Virus record (IMG/VR): IMGVR_UViG_3300017744_002287
Coordinates: 1 to 26,092 of that record
DNA length: 26,092 nucleotides
Strand: one strand, 5' to 3'
From: a virus
Below, in pieces: positions 1-6,455 of this stretch; the first letter of the stretch is position 1; the number at the start of each line of letters is the position of its first letter. Position numbers and translations under genes: made by a program. Below the pieces are notes generated by a model. The model had not been told where the DNA came from. It searched no databases and saw only the letters and a program-made list of their open reading frames with translations.

Positions 1-455
1 TCAACCATAGCATCTTTGTCAGCCATTTCTTGTGTGTAACCATCAGGTGCATAAGATGTAGCCTCTTCTTCTGTTTGTTTACTTCCAGACCATAATTCTA
101 CACCTAAACCAAACCTCATACATGCACGTTTAAATGCATCAGACTCTGCGTCTTTAAGGTTGTTACCGTCATTAAACTTAGCATTGCCAAGTTTAAAGGT
201 ATCAACGTCACCAAAACCGTCATAAGTACCCATACCTTCTATAAATATAGTTCCTTTAGCACCGACTATTCTTTTTTCTCCATTGTATGTACCATATACA
301 GGTTCACATTTCCAAGAGTATATTACTCCACTATCACGTAGTCTTTCTACATAATTAGCGTGTGGTACATAGTCCCCGAATTTACCAGCAGGTGCTTTTT
401 TAACTAACTCCTGTGGAAATGGGGATAATAATTTACTGGTATCTTTTTCTACCAT
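1..455 (-). CDS. Rad52/Sak-like single-strand annealing protein (C-terminus cut by window edge)
   Basis: The frame is open from the ATG at 455 to the window edge, giving 151 visible residues; it was read directly from the reverse strand. Residues 12-30 (PFP..LV...PAG.FGDYVPH) and especially the segment around 99-118 (LKDAESDAFKRAC then FGLG) match the signature of the Rad52/Rad22-type phage annealing proteins, in which an acidic-SDA-KRA helix precedes a phenylalanine-glycine turn. Such proteins anneal complementary single strands during phage recombination and replication, usually together with SSB; an SSB-like gene lies in the same leftward block. An AGGAG Shine-Dalgarno sits just upstream of the ATG. 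The gene follows a 55-aa ORF and a hairpin at 503-518. The C-terminal tail, often variable and involved in SSB contacts, is not visible. Family assignment is from motif recognition only. Confidence 0.8.
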   Translation of the reverse strand, partial: MVEKDTSKLLSPFPQELVKKAPAGKFGDYVPHANYVERLRDSGVIYSWKCEPVYGTYNGEKRIVGAKGTIFIEGMGTYDGFGDVDTFKLGNAKFNDGNNLKDAESDAFKRACMRFGLGVELWSGSKQTEEEATSYAPDGYTQEMADKDAMV

Positions 456-502
456 TATTCTCCTATCATATTTACTTAATCGCAAAAGAAAGACTGTATA
501 AA

Positions 503-518
503 GGCTGCGTTAGCAGCC
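503..518 (-). repeat. GTTA-loop hairpin, copy 1 (intergenic)
   Basis: A perfect 6-bp stem GGCTGC/GCAGCC encloses a GTTA loop (TAAC on the transcribed minus strand). It lies between the stop of the 55-aa ORF and the start of the Rad52-like gene. It shares the GCGTTAGC core with hairpins at 5448, 8445 and the 8736-8924 cluster. On the minus strand it is followed by TTTATA rather than a long U tract, so it may be a weak terminator, an RNA processing site or a protein-binding site. Confidence 0.75.
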
Positions 519-526
519 GTATAAGA

Positions 527-694
527 CTAACTTAATGCTTTTTCTACTGCACTTGTAAGTGTATTACTACCCAGTTCAATAGGTACAAATTTATATTCAT
601 CATCAATTAAGATAATAAAATATGGTTTGCTACCTAGACCTGCATATTCTACGCTTACTACACGCACAGAATCTTTTACTACTAGACTAGACAT
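527..694 (-). CDS. small hypothetical protein, 55 aa
   Basis: An ATG at 694 opens a 55-codon frame ending in TAG at 527-529. GGAGAG lies a few bases upstream as Shine-Dalgarno. The product is a short beta-rich protein with alternating hydrophobic residues (VVSVEYAG, KPYFIILIDDEYKFVPIEL), compatible with a small beta-barrel or beta-sheet fold. It lies between the metallophosphoesterase and the Rad52-like gene on the same strand, so it is probably co-transcribed with them. No family is recognised. Support comes from the start signal, the tight spacing and the lack of any competing frame. Confidence 0.7.
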   Translation of the reverse strand: MSSLVVKDSVRVVSVEYAGLGSKPYFIILIDDEYKFVPIELGSNTLTSAVEKALS

Positions 695-712
695 AACATC
701 TCTCCAATTGTT

Positions 713-1774
713 CTATACATCCATTAGTTTAACAAGATATTCTGCAGTTACACCGTGTTTTGGTTTTACAAACAATAACCATTGACATGGTTTACCCATG
801 CTTGCTAATTGTTCTAGTGCATAAGTGTTATAACTTTCTGTACTTCCATTAACCCAAAGCCTAATATCATTAAGATACATAGTTGTAGGTGTATGAAAAT
901 GGCCAGCTATAGCATAATCAAAGTCTGGCATCATACCATTTGCAGCTAATGTTTTCCAACCTTGTAGTTTTTTTCCGAATCCATACCATGGAAAACCACC
1001 AAAACCTCTGATGTTATCGCCATGCCATAAGAAAAATTTACAATTTTCTCCTAGGTCTGCAACATCAAACCAATGATTGTCACTCTCACTGTCTGGTATT
1101 GTCCATTGTATTCTTTTTTCGTCTCTATATATCATTGACATAATTTTGCCAAGCATTCTATCTGCATTGGAATCTGGATGGTAGTCTTTTCTACTACGTC
1201 CACCTAAATGTCCATGATTACCTATTACCCAATGTACGTCTACTTCGTCAAAGTTTGCAAGTAATATGTCAAAAAATTTAGTCATTATACGTGGACCGTC
1301 TACTGTTACTTGTTTGTATAATGAACTGTCAATTAAATGTGATTGTCCAGGAAATATAAGTTCGCCTTCTATTATATCTCCAACTGCAAACACTGCACAT
1401 TTTTTAACCTTATGTACATGTCTTTGTACATTAGCTAAATCAACTATCTTATTTGCATACTTAACAACTCTTTCTTCAGCTATTTCTGTATTGTATTCTG
1501 GTGTTACTTTAGCTAATTGTATATCTGATAATATAGCAACTGCTATCTCTTCATCCTTTCTTACTTTATTAGTTTTAGGTTTAGGTATTTTAGGTTTATC
1601 CCAAGTTCTTAAATTGGTATTAACAGCATCATAAATAGAATTTATTAAATCCTCTTTTTTATTTTTAGCTTTATCTAATTGTTTAAGTAACTTTAAATTG
1701 TCTTTTTTAAGTTCCTGTATTTGAGTAGATTCAGCAGCTGCTAACAGTTCGTCTATATTTTTTTTATTTGCCAT
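713..1774 (-). CDS. calcineurin-like metallophosphoesterase
   Basis: The ATG at 1774 is preferred over a TTG two codons upstream; the product is about 353 aa. Residues about 10-45 are lysine/glutamate-rich and probably a coiled coil. The phosphoesterase motifs then follow in order: SDIQ (84-86), GDIIEG (near 133), GNHGH (near 186), WHGD (near 251) and GHFH (near 292). Together these form the two-metal site of the Mre11/SbcD-like calcineurin superfamily, which hydrolyses phosphoesters, often nucleic acid ends or nucleotides. The first motif has glutamine where the usual D-x-H has histidine, and GNHG replaces GNHD. The start lies inside the end of the preceding 78-aa gene, so translation is probably coupled. 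The neighbouring Rad52-like gene suggests a role in DNA processing or recombination. Substrate unknown. Confidence 0.85.
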   Translation of the reverse strand: MANKKNIDELLAAAESTQIQELKKDNLKLLKQLDKAKNKKEDLINSIYDAVNTNLRTWDKPKIPKPKTNKVRKDEEIAVAILSDIQLAKVTPEYNTEIAEERVVKYANKIVDLANVQRHVHKVKKCAVFAVGDIIEGELIFPGQSHLIDSSLYKQVTVDGPRIMTKFFDILLANFDEVDVHWVIGNHGHLGGRSRKDYHPDSNADRMLGKIMSMIYRDEKRIQWTIPDSESDNHWFDVADLGENCKFFLWHGDNIRGFGGFPWYGFGKKLQGWKTLAANGMMPDFDYAIAGHFHTPTTMYLNDIRLWVNGSTESYNTYALEQLASMGKPCQWLLFVKPKHGVTAEYLVKLMDV

Positions 1775-2000
1775 TGTCAAACTTTTTTAAATAGTTTTTC
1801 ATAGCAGTTTCTGATAATTTAATATTAAAATTATCCTCAAGTATTCTACATAATACGTAAGGTTTCATCTTAACATTGTCTTCGGTTATTCTTTTTTTGA
1901 TTGCGTCCCAAAATTCACGAGCATCGTCTGTAATTGCATCTTCTACAAGATTACCTTTCATTCCATGCTCAGCTTCTGAGACTAATTTATTTATATCCAT
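1764..2000 (-). CDS. hypothetical 78-aa protein, probably translated from a leaderless mRNA
   Basis: ATG at 2000 to TAA at 1764. The protein is mostly helical and charged (VEDAITDDAREFWDAIKKR, then a segment like a small winged-helix or HTH, LCRILEDNFNIKLSETAMK). It could be a small DNA-binding protein, but no family is recognised. No Shine-Dalgarno is visible before the ATG. Instead a perfect TATAAT ends seven bases before the A of the ATG, which puts the transcription start on the start codon itself. It is the first gene after a terminator and appears to lead the unit that also makes the metallophosphoesterase, the 55-aa ORF and the Rad52-like protein. Confidence 0.75.
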   Translation of the reverse strand: MDINKLVSEAEHGMKGNLVEDAITDDAREFWDAIKKRITEDNVKMKPYVLCRILEDNFNIKLSETAMKNYLKKFDNGK

Positions 2001-2006
2001 AAAATG

Positions 2007-2033
2007 ATTATAATAGGATAAAGATTAATGCAA
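2007..2033 (-). promoter_or_regulatory. sigma70-type promoter for a leaderless transcript
   Basis: On the minus strand an exact TATAAT occupies 2012-2007. The -35 is weak: TTGCAT at 2033-2028 with a 15-base spacer, or ACTTGC at 17. Six bases separate the -10 from the ATG at 2000, so the expected +1 is the A of the start codon. A terminator just upstream (2041-2085) supports new initiation here. Confidence 0.6.
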
Positions 2034-2040
2034 GTGATTT

Positions 2041-2085
2041 TAAAATAAATATAGTACAGTAGGCATGAATAACACCTACTGCACT
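2041..2085 (-). terminator. rho-independent-like terminator after the VWA gene
   Basis: An 11-bp stem (2053-2063 with 2075-2085, one G-U on the minus strand) encloses an 11-base loop and is followed on the minus strand by an AU-rich tract (ATATTTATTTTA). It lies downstream of the VWA gene and upstream of the promoter at 2007-2033. Confidence 0.7.
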
Positions 2086-2096
2086 ATTCCAAAGAC

Positions 2097-2158
2097 GTAG
2101 CACTAGGCTTACCGCAGGAAAGGAGTACTGCAGACACTTGCGTGTGACTTAATGCTAC
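2097..2158 (-). ncRNA. structured intergenic RNA, possible three-way junction
   Basis: Between the VWA stop codon and the terminator, a closing stem (2097-2102 with 2153-2158, GTAGCA/TGCTAC) encloses two hairpins: 2114-2131 (GCAG/CTGC) and 2134-2145, which reads ACAC-GCAA-GTGT on the minus strand, a GNRA tetraloop. The arrangement could be a 3' UTR structure or a processed small RNA. Inference from eye-folded pairing only. Confidence 0.4.
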
Positions 2159-2167
2159 TTATTGTCT

Positions 2168-3673
2168 TTAGTTTAACTGATTTATTTGTAATGCAAAGGC
2201 TTTAACATCATCTATATCTGCTAATCTTGTGATATTATTTACTCGTAGAATTTCTTGACATTCTTTAAATAAATTACCACTATTAGAACCTGCTTTACCA
2301 AATACATACATATCTGATACCCATATTCTTTTAGATTTTTGAGTACCTAACCAACGTAATGCAGGTCCGTCAACACCATTACCGCCACCAGTATATTTGT
2401 CCAAATATTCTTGTTGAACTCGCTTACCTCTATCTGCAATAATACGTAACGAACCTGATTGATAAGAATCGTAATAACCTTGATTGTACATAGCAATTTT
2501 AACTGCTGGTAGTAACAACATAATATCTAATATATCTTGTCCATCAAAATTCATAGAACCTGATGCGTCAATAAGTATTGTGCCACCATAAACTCGTTGT
2601 TTTTGTTGAAACACTTTCTTATCTACACACCAACGATTAATATACTTAGGATTAGTACCATAATCCATAGGTCTATATTCTCTTCCTTTCTTTAATTTAC
2701 TTTGCATATTTACAGATAATTCTGGTTTATGAGTTATCATATCGCACCATTGTCCATTATTAGCTTGTAAATCTACTGCATAATTTATGTCAGCAGGGTA
2801 TGTTTCTTTAATTTGTTCTTCTTTTTGTCTACTTTCTAACATTGCTTCTTCTAATGTCTGTGGTTTTTCATTATCATCTTCAGATACATCACCAGATTTT
2901 TTCTTATTACCATGTGACATAGAATTTTTAGCACGTTGTTCTGCTGCTAAACGTTCAGATTCATATATTTGTTCTTTAGTAGGTTTATCATTAAAATTAT
3001 CCATTAATTTATGCAAATCTTTTGCTACTTTTCTTACTTTTGCATAACTAGGACTTTCAGCATAATAATAAGAGCGTCCATTTTTTACTATTCTGTTGTA
3101 AAAACTTTCAGCTTTTTTTATAGCCCAATTTACTTGTGATATACGATACCTAGTAAGTTCATTTGTATCTTTTACTTCTTTCCATATTTCTTTGAATAAA
3201 GTAAATTCTCTACTATCTGGTGTCCATCTATTATAAGCAGACTTTTCATTTTGTATAGGCCACATTTGACTCATCAAATAAAGTATTATTTCAAATTCAG
3301 AGTTATTATATATCATTTCATAATGTTTTTTCTCTAAATCTTCAGGACATAATATCCAATCGTCCATAAATAATTCTTTTCTACATAATAAATAACCAAT
3401 ACGCACTTCTTCACATGCCTCAATAGTTATTTCTGATTCGTCAGGTCCTAGCCTCCCAATAGTTTTGGGAGACCATTTAACATGACCTAATTCATGACGT
3501 CTTATATTTCTAGAATGAAAATGTCCACAATTTGCACATTCATCATCTAAAGGAACATACATTTCTTTAGATTGATTTGATGTACGTGGTCTATCTGCAT
3601 CCTCAAATATTTTCCAGTCTGATTCACCAGATACAATATCTGGAAATGGTATTTTATTCTTCTTCTGATACAT
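2168..3673 (-). CDS. metallopeptidase-like / VWA domain protein, partner of the MoxR-type ATPase
   Basis: 501 aa. The N-terminal part has a CxxC (C47, C50) followed by HELGH at 60-64, a textbook HExxH zinc motif, and acidic residues near 86-89 (EACEE) that could supply a third ligand. The middle (about 230-300) is charged and low-complexity. The C-terminal part holds a von Willebrand A domain with the MIDAS sequence DASGSM at 369-374 and an aspartate in WVSD at 454. This layout, a putative metallopeptidase region followed by a VWA-like domain beside a MoxR ATPase, resembles the DUF2201-type and CobS/CobT-type pairs, in which the ATPase and VWA protein act as a chaperone or metal-insertion machine. 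The gene overlaps the ATPase gene by 20 bases, so the two are translationally coupled. What it acts on in the phage is unknown. Confidence 0.8.
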   Translation of the reverse strand: MYQKKNKIPFPDIVSGESDWKIFEDADRPRTSNQSKEMYVPLDDECANCGHFHSRNIRRHELGHVKWSPKTIGRLGPDESEITIEACEEVRIGYLLCRKELFMDDWILCPEDLEKKHYEMIYNNSEFEIILYLMSQMWPIQNEKSAYNRWTPDSREFTLFKEIWKEVKDTNELTRYRISQVNWAIKKAESFYNRIVKNGRSYYYAESPSYAKVRKVAKDLHKLMDNFNDKPTKEQIYESERLAAEQRAKNSMSHGNKKKSGDVSEDDNEKPQTLEEAMLESRQKEEQIKETYPADINYAVDLQANNGQWCDMITHKPELSVNMQSKLKKGREYRPMDYGTNPKYINRWCVDKKVFQQKQRVYGGTILIDASGSMNFDGQDILDIMLLLPAVKIAMYNQGYYDSYQSGSLRIIADRGKRVQQEYLDKYTGGGNGVDGPALRWLGTQKSKRIWVSDMYVFGKAGSNSGNLFKECQEILRVNNITRLADIDDVKAFALQINQLN

Positions 3674-4406
3674 AATTTAACTCAGTGTCATTTATTTCAA
3701 TATCGTCTGATAATTTAATAGCATCCATTAATTCTGTAGCTCTATCTTGAAATATTAGAAATGCTGCTTGTTCTTTACTTAAACCTTTTTCTAAAAGTTC
3801 AAAAAATTCACGCCAACTTCTAATAGACAGTCTAGTTTCCATATCAGTACTTAACGAACTTTCTGATATAGTTGATTGCCACGATTTAGGGAACATTGCT
3901 AATGCTTTAGGATGTATAGTATCAACATGTATTTTAACTGGGAACCTATCTTTCAATGCCATAGGCAGTGATTCAGGTAACGAGTTAGTTGTAGCTATTA
4001 CAGTAAAACCTCGTTCAGGTCGTACTGTTTCCTTATTGTCATTATTTAATGTCAATTGTGCTATATCTTTGTCATCTAATATAGCATGCAAAAATGTCAT
4101 AGCGTCTGGTGATGCATGGTCTATCTCATTGATAACTAACCTACCACCTTTACGCCATGATTGTATTGCAATACCGTCATGCCATTCAAACGTGCCTGTA
4201 CTACTTGGTTTGTAAAAACCTTCTAAGTTAGCACTAGCTGTGTCTTCTGTCATAGTTACTTGATATACATTAGGTTCTCCTTCTAATGTCATACCAACTT
4301 TTTGCGTTGCAGCACTATATGTTTTACCCGTGCCAGGTGGCCCGTATAATAATATTCTGTCTGCGTTTCCGATTGCAGCGTCAACTGCTTCCCAACAATT
4401 TTTCAT
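3654..4406 (-). CDS. MoxR/CobS-type AAA+ ATPase
   Basis: 250 aa with an AAAGGAG Shine-Dalgarno before the ATG at 4406. Walker A GPPGTGKT is at residues 22-29, Walker B (RLVINEID) at about 89-96, sensor 1 asparagine in IATTN near 141, and an arginine-finger-like ALKDRF near 150-155. The short length, the P-loop near the N-terminus and the E-I-D-H-A Walker B extension fit the MoxR/CobS/dynein-related AAA+ group, which pairs with VWA proteins to remodel protein targets or insert metal cofactors. Its partner is the next gene, overlapping by 20 bases. CobS-like ATPases are known in marine phages, but nothing here shows a link to cobalamin. Expected location: cytoplasm of the infected cell. Confidence 0.9.
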   Translation of the reverse strand: MKNCWEAVDAAIGNADRILLYGPPGTGKTYSAATQKVGMTLEGEPNVYQVTMTEDTASANLEGFYKPSSTGTFEWHDGIAIQSWRKGGRLVINEIDHASPDAMTFLHAILDDKDIAQLTLNNDNKETVRPERGFTVIATTNSLPESLPMALKDRFPVKIHVDTIHPKALAMFPKSWQSTISESSLSTDMETRLSIRSWREFFELLEKGLSKEQAAFLIFQDRATELMDAIKLSDDIEINDTELNYVSEEE

Positions 4407-4424
4407 GTTGCTCCTTTCGTATTG

Positions 4425-4733
4425 TTAATATACAGATGGTACAAAACGACAATAAATGTCAATTTGTCCTGTATCTATATTTCTTCTTTGTTTAATTTCA
4501 AACACACCTTTATCTTTAAGATGTGTTATGTTTTTTTGTGTCATATTTTCTATATTAGATTTAACACCACTTATCCATTTGTCACTTGAACCTATAACGT
4601 ACCATTCTTCTGGTGTTGATAGCAAAGTTTTAGCTATGCTATCTGTTAATAGGTTTGGTTGTTTACCACTTCTGTTTAACCCAGCAGCTGGTGGTGTTTT
4701 TCTTTCTATAGGTTTATTATTATCAATTGTCAT
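4425..4733 (-). CDS. hypothetical protein, 102 aa
   Basis: ATG at 4733 lies inside the end of the upstream 173-aa gene (11-base overlap), with no strong Shine-Dalgarno, so translation is probably coupled. The N-terminal 25 residues are polar and proline-rich (PIERKTPPAAG), likely disordered. The rest looks like a small mixed alpha/beta domain, with a possible helix-turn-helix-like region (MTQKNITHLKDKGVFEIKQR). The gene sits directly ahead of the MoxR ATPase. No family recognised. It could be a small regulator or an adaptor for the ATPase module; that is speculation from position. Confidence 0.75.
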   Translation of the reverse strand: MTIDNNKPIERKTPPAAGLNRSGKQPNLLTDSIAKTLLSTPEEWYVIGSSDKWISGVKSNIENMTQKNITHLKDKGVFEIKQRRNIDTGQIDIYCRFVPSVY

Positions 4734-5244
4734 TATTTTTTAACCATTGTTCTACATCATCCGCCACATGTGACGCGACTTCTTCTAATCCAGTAGCAGC
4801 TATGCCGATAATTAAATCTTCATTATCTACTAAACATGCTTGTATTGAAGTTGGTTCTGATAAATAAAAATCATGAAATGCTTTATTTTCTAATATAAAA
4901 GTATGAAATTCTGTCACTGATTCCATAGTAAATTCTACTTTGTCTTGTCTATCAAGTACTTTGTAAAATTGAGTCAATATCATCATTTTCCTCATCTTAT
5001 CTATTTCCAATGCTTGTTGTATAGCAGCATTAACGTCTATTGCATATACTCTATAACGTGAAGTTATAACTTTTTCATTGGTATTAAATACTTTTGAACT
5101 AAAAAACGTATTTTCAGTGTCTGATTTTACATAACATGTTGTTACATAATATAGACGTTGATTGTTTTTTATTACTTGTATTTGTTCGTTATTGCTAAAT
5201 TCCTCATCGCAATTTGGACAGTCGCAATTTTCTTCATCACTCAT
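4723..5244 (-). CDS. hypothetical protein with N-terminal CxCxxC motif, 173 aa
   Basis: ATG at 5244 is preceded by AAAGGAATACT, an AAAGGA Shine-Dalgarno with good spacing. The N-terminus has three closely spaced cysteines (C7, C9, C12 in NCDCPNCDEEF), compatible with metal binding, although a fourth cysteine is not adjacent. The body is a mix of beta and alpha segments with no recognised domain. It is the first gene after structured leader RNA copy 1 (5263-5403), whose last stem ends about 15 bases before the start codon, so its expression may be controlled by that RNA. It leads a cluster with the 102-aa, MoxR and VWA genes. Confidence 0.75.
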   Translation of the reverse strand: MSDEENCDCPNCDEEFSNNEQIQVIKNNQRLYYVTTCYVKSDTENTFFSSKVFNTNEKVITSRYRVYAIDVNAAIQQALEIDKMRKMMILTQFYKVLDRQDKVEFTMESVTEFHTFILENKAFHDFYLSEPTSIQACLVDNEDLIIGIAATGLEEVASHVADDVEQWLKNNDN

Positions 5245-5262
5245 AGTATTCCTTTCTGCTTA

Positions 5263-5403
5263 AATAGCTTGTAACACACAGTTTGAGGTTGCCTAGAAAA
5301 CCTATTACAAAATGCTTTCGCTTAGATTGTAAGACCTTACTATGTGCTACAAGCTACTTACATAGAACGTAAACAAAGGGGATTGTTTATATAATAAGTA
5401 GCT
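5263..5403 (-). ncRNA. structured 5' leader RNA, copy 1
   Basis: On the minus strand: hairpin P1 (AGCTACTTA/TAAGTAGCT, 5395-5403 with 5352-5360) with an inner stem AAACA/TGTTT around ATCCCC; then P2, in which TAGCTTGTA (5356-5348) pairs with TACAAGCTA (5273-5265). Inside P2 are a hairpin closed by TTACAA/TTGTAA ending in GC-GAAA-GC (a GNRA loop) and an AGGTT/AACCT hairpin. P1 and P2 share five bases (5352-5356). The P2 3' arm plus TTTA leads straight into the Shine-Dalgarno of the 173-aa gene. Copy 2 at 6703-6889 has the same plan with changed but still paired stem bases. Not matched to any known RNA class by me. Confidence 0.65.
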
Positions 5404-5423
5404 TTTATCCTGCTGGGATAAAA
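5403..5423 (-). repeat. 8-bp stem-loop upstream of leader RNA copy 1
   Basis: TTTTATCC/GGATAAAA around a five-base loop. It is symmetric in sequence, so it could act on either strand, and it lies between the terminator at 5440-5464 and leader RNA copy 1. Copy 2 of the leader has no equivalent. Confidence 0.55.
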
Positions 5424-5439
5424 TTCAAAATAGAAAATA

Positions 5440-5464
5440 TAAAAAAAGATAGCGTTAGCTATCT
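5440..5464 (-). terminator. rho-independent terminator built from a GTTA-loop hairpin (copy 2)
   Basis: A 7-bp stem AGATAGC/GCTATCT with loop TAAC (minus strand), followed directly by seven Us. The stop codon of the 92-aa zinc-ribbon gene (5463-5465) overlaps the stem. The 16-base core is identical to the hairpin at 8445-8460. Confidence 0.85.
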
Positions 5465-5741
5465 ATATGTCAGTTGATAAATCATAATCTTCATAACTGG
5501 CATGACATTTCCAGCACCACCACATGTCTGTATATTCATCGTCAAATTCTAATTCATATCCACAATCGCAAATAGGTTTGTTAGCTTTATTTTGCTGCTT
5601 CCATTCCCATTCAGGTTCAGGCTTGAATTGTTGACGTAACTTGTATAGTGCTATGTCTATTTCTATTATTTTAATTAATTGTTTAATATGGTATATAATC
5701 CATTTATAGATATTATTGTTAAAGAATTTAAGATTTATCAT
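5463..5741 (-). CDS. small zinc-ribbon-like protein, about 92 aa
   Basis: The ATG at 5741 is chosen over an in-frame TTG at 5753; both lie inside the end of the preceding 49-aa ORF. The N-terminal half is basic, aromatic and isoleucine-rich (IYKWIIYHIKQLIKIIEI), perhaps an amphipathic helix that touches membrane or nucleic acid. The C-terminal half has CDCGYELEF then WWCWKC, which makes a C-x-C...C-x2-C zinc-ribbon-like arrangement with acidic surroundings. No family recognised. It is the last gene of the six-gene cluster starting at 6688 and ends in the terminator hairpin. Confidence 0.7.
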   Translation of the reverse strand: MINLKFFNNNIYKWIIYHIKQLIKIIEIDIALYKLRQQFKPEPEWEWKQQNKANKPICDCGYELEFDDEYTDMWWCWKCHASYEDYDLSTDI

Positions 5742-5877
5742 CTTTAAACACAAAAACTTCCATATTAAAATTAGGATGTACAGTTAAAATGTCTTTTTGT
5801 GCAGTTTTTATAGCTGTTACTATATCTTTTGCAAAATAAGTCTTTTCTCCTTTAAAACTAATCCTAAATTTCTTCAT
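5728..5877 (-). CDS. hypothetical protein, 49 aa
   Basis: ATG at 5877 with GGAAAG upstream, ending in TAA at 5728. The start overlaps the end of the 74-aa gene by 14 bases, and its own end overlaps the next gene. The sequence (KKFRISFKGEKTYFAKDIV, then a helix, then NMEVFVFKDDKS) reads as a small beta-alpha-beta protein. No family recognised. The nested overlaps and the start signal support it as real. Confidence 0.65.
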   Translation of the reverse strand: MKKFRISFKGEKTYFAKDIVTAIKTAQKDILTVHPNFNMEVFVFKDDKS

Positions 5878-6088
5878 AATCTTTCCATATTTCTAATATA
5901 TCAAGAACATAAGCGTCAAATTTCTTATTTTCCCCAGCAATTCTTATTACTTCATGTATATTTTCTATTATGTCGTCATTATCCATATCTTCTGGATATA
6001 CAAATGTCACTGATATATCTTTAGTCATATATCTTTTCTCTGTATTATGGTATATGTATACTTCGTTATTGTCTATATCGTTATTCAT
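5864..6088 (-). CDS. hypothetical acidic protein, 74 aa
   Basis: ATG at 6088 with GGAGGAAG Shine-Dalgarno, overlapping the previous stop codon as ATGA. The product is strongly acidic (many Asp/Glu, e.g. YPEDMDNDDIIENIHEVI) with alternating strand and helix. Small acidic early phage proteins often act as host-protein inhibitors or DNA mimics, but nothing specific is recognised here. Part of the six-gene cluster downstream of leader RNA copy 2. Confidence 0.75.
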   Translation of the reverse strand: MNNDIDNNEVYIYHNTEKRYMTKDISVTFVYPEDMDNDDIIENIHEVIRIAGENKKFDAYVLDILEIWKDYEEI

Positions 6089-6294
6089 TCTTCCTCCAAT
6101 TCTGTAATAACAGTTTGTAACTGTATTACATTTAATTTTAATTGACTAATAATGTCTTGTTTTTGTTGTTTTTTAGTGTTACCATATGTTTTACTACCAA
6201 AATAAGATAAATATCCACCACCAAAACCTACATTTTCGGTATTAAACGGAACAGATATACTTATATCTTTAGCAAATTCTCTAATTTTTACCAT
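6085..6294 (-). CDS. hypothetical protein, 69 aa
   Basis: The ATG at 6294 is chosen because it forms a TAATG overlap with the stop of the 53-aa ORF and has a purine-rich GAAGAAG upstream. A longer in-frame reading to 6348 would run deep into that ORF. The product has a glycine/tyrosine-rich centre (GFGGGYLSYFGSK) and a helical C-terminus that looks coiled-coil (KLNVIQLQTVITELEEE). Function unknown. Confidence 0.7.
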   Translation of the reverse strand: MVKIREFAKDISISVPFNTENVGFGGGYLSYFGSKTYGNTKKQQKQDIISQLKLNVIQLQTVITELEEE

Positions 6295-6455
6295 TATTCT
6301 TCTTCTTTTACTTTTTCTGGAGTCATTGTTTGTATTTGTGTTAACCATAGAGCTTGTTGTTCGGCTGTCATAATATTAAAAGCCAAGTCTATATGTTTAC
6401 GTAATACTTTAATGATTGCTAATGCTTTAGCAACACTCATTATTATGTCATTCAT
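6294..6455 (-). CDS. hypothetical protein, 53 aa
   Basis: ATG at 6455 overlaps the stop of the 78-aa gene as ATGA, and its own stop overlaps the next start as TAATG. The product is a helical peptide (SVAKALAIIKVLRKHIDLAF then MTAEQQALWLTQIQTM). Both ends show the translational coupling typical of this cluster. The helix pattern resembles that of the preceding 78-aa protein (AIIKGY there, AIIKVL here), so the two may interact or be related; this is weak. Confidence 0.7.
   Translation of the reverse strand: MNDIIMSVAKALAIIKVLRKHIDLAFNIMTAEQQALWLTQIQTMTPEKVKEEE

Noticed and set aside
1266-1634. A 122-codon open frame on the plus strand inside the metallophosphoesterase
   Set aside because: It is opposite conserved phosphoesterase motifs and has no start signal.
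3654-4406. Cobalamin biosynthesis (cobaltochelatase CobS) as the role of the AAA ATPase
   Set aside because: The sequence supports a MoxR/CobS-type ATPase, but nothing nearby belongs to cobalamin synthesis, so a metabolic role is not claimed.
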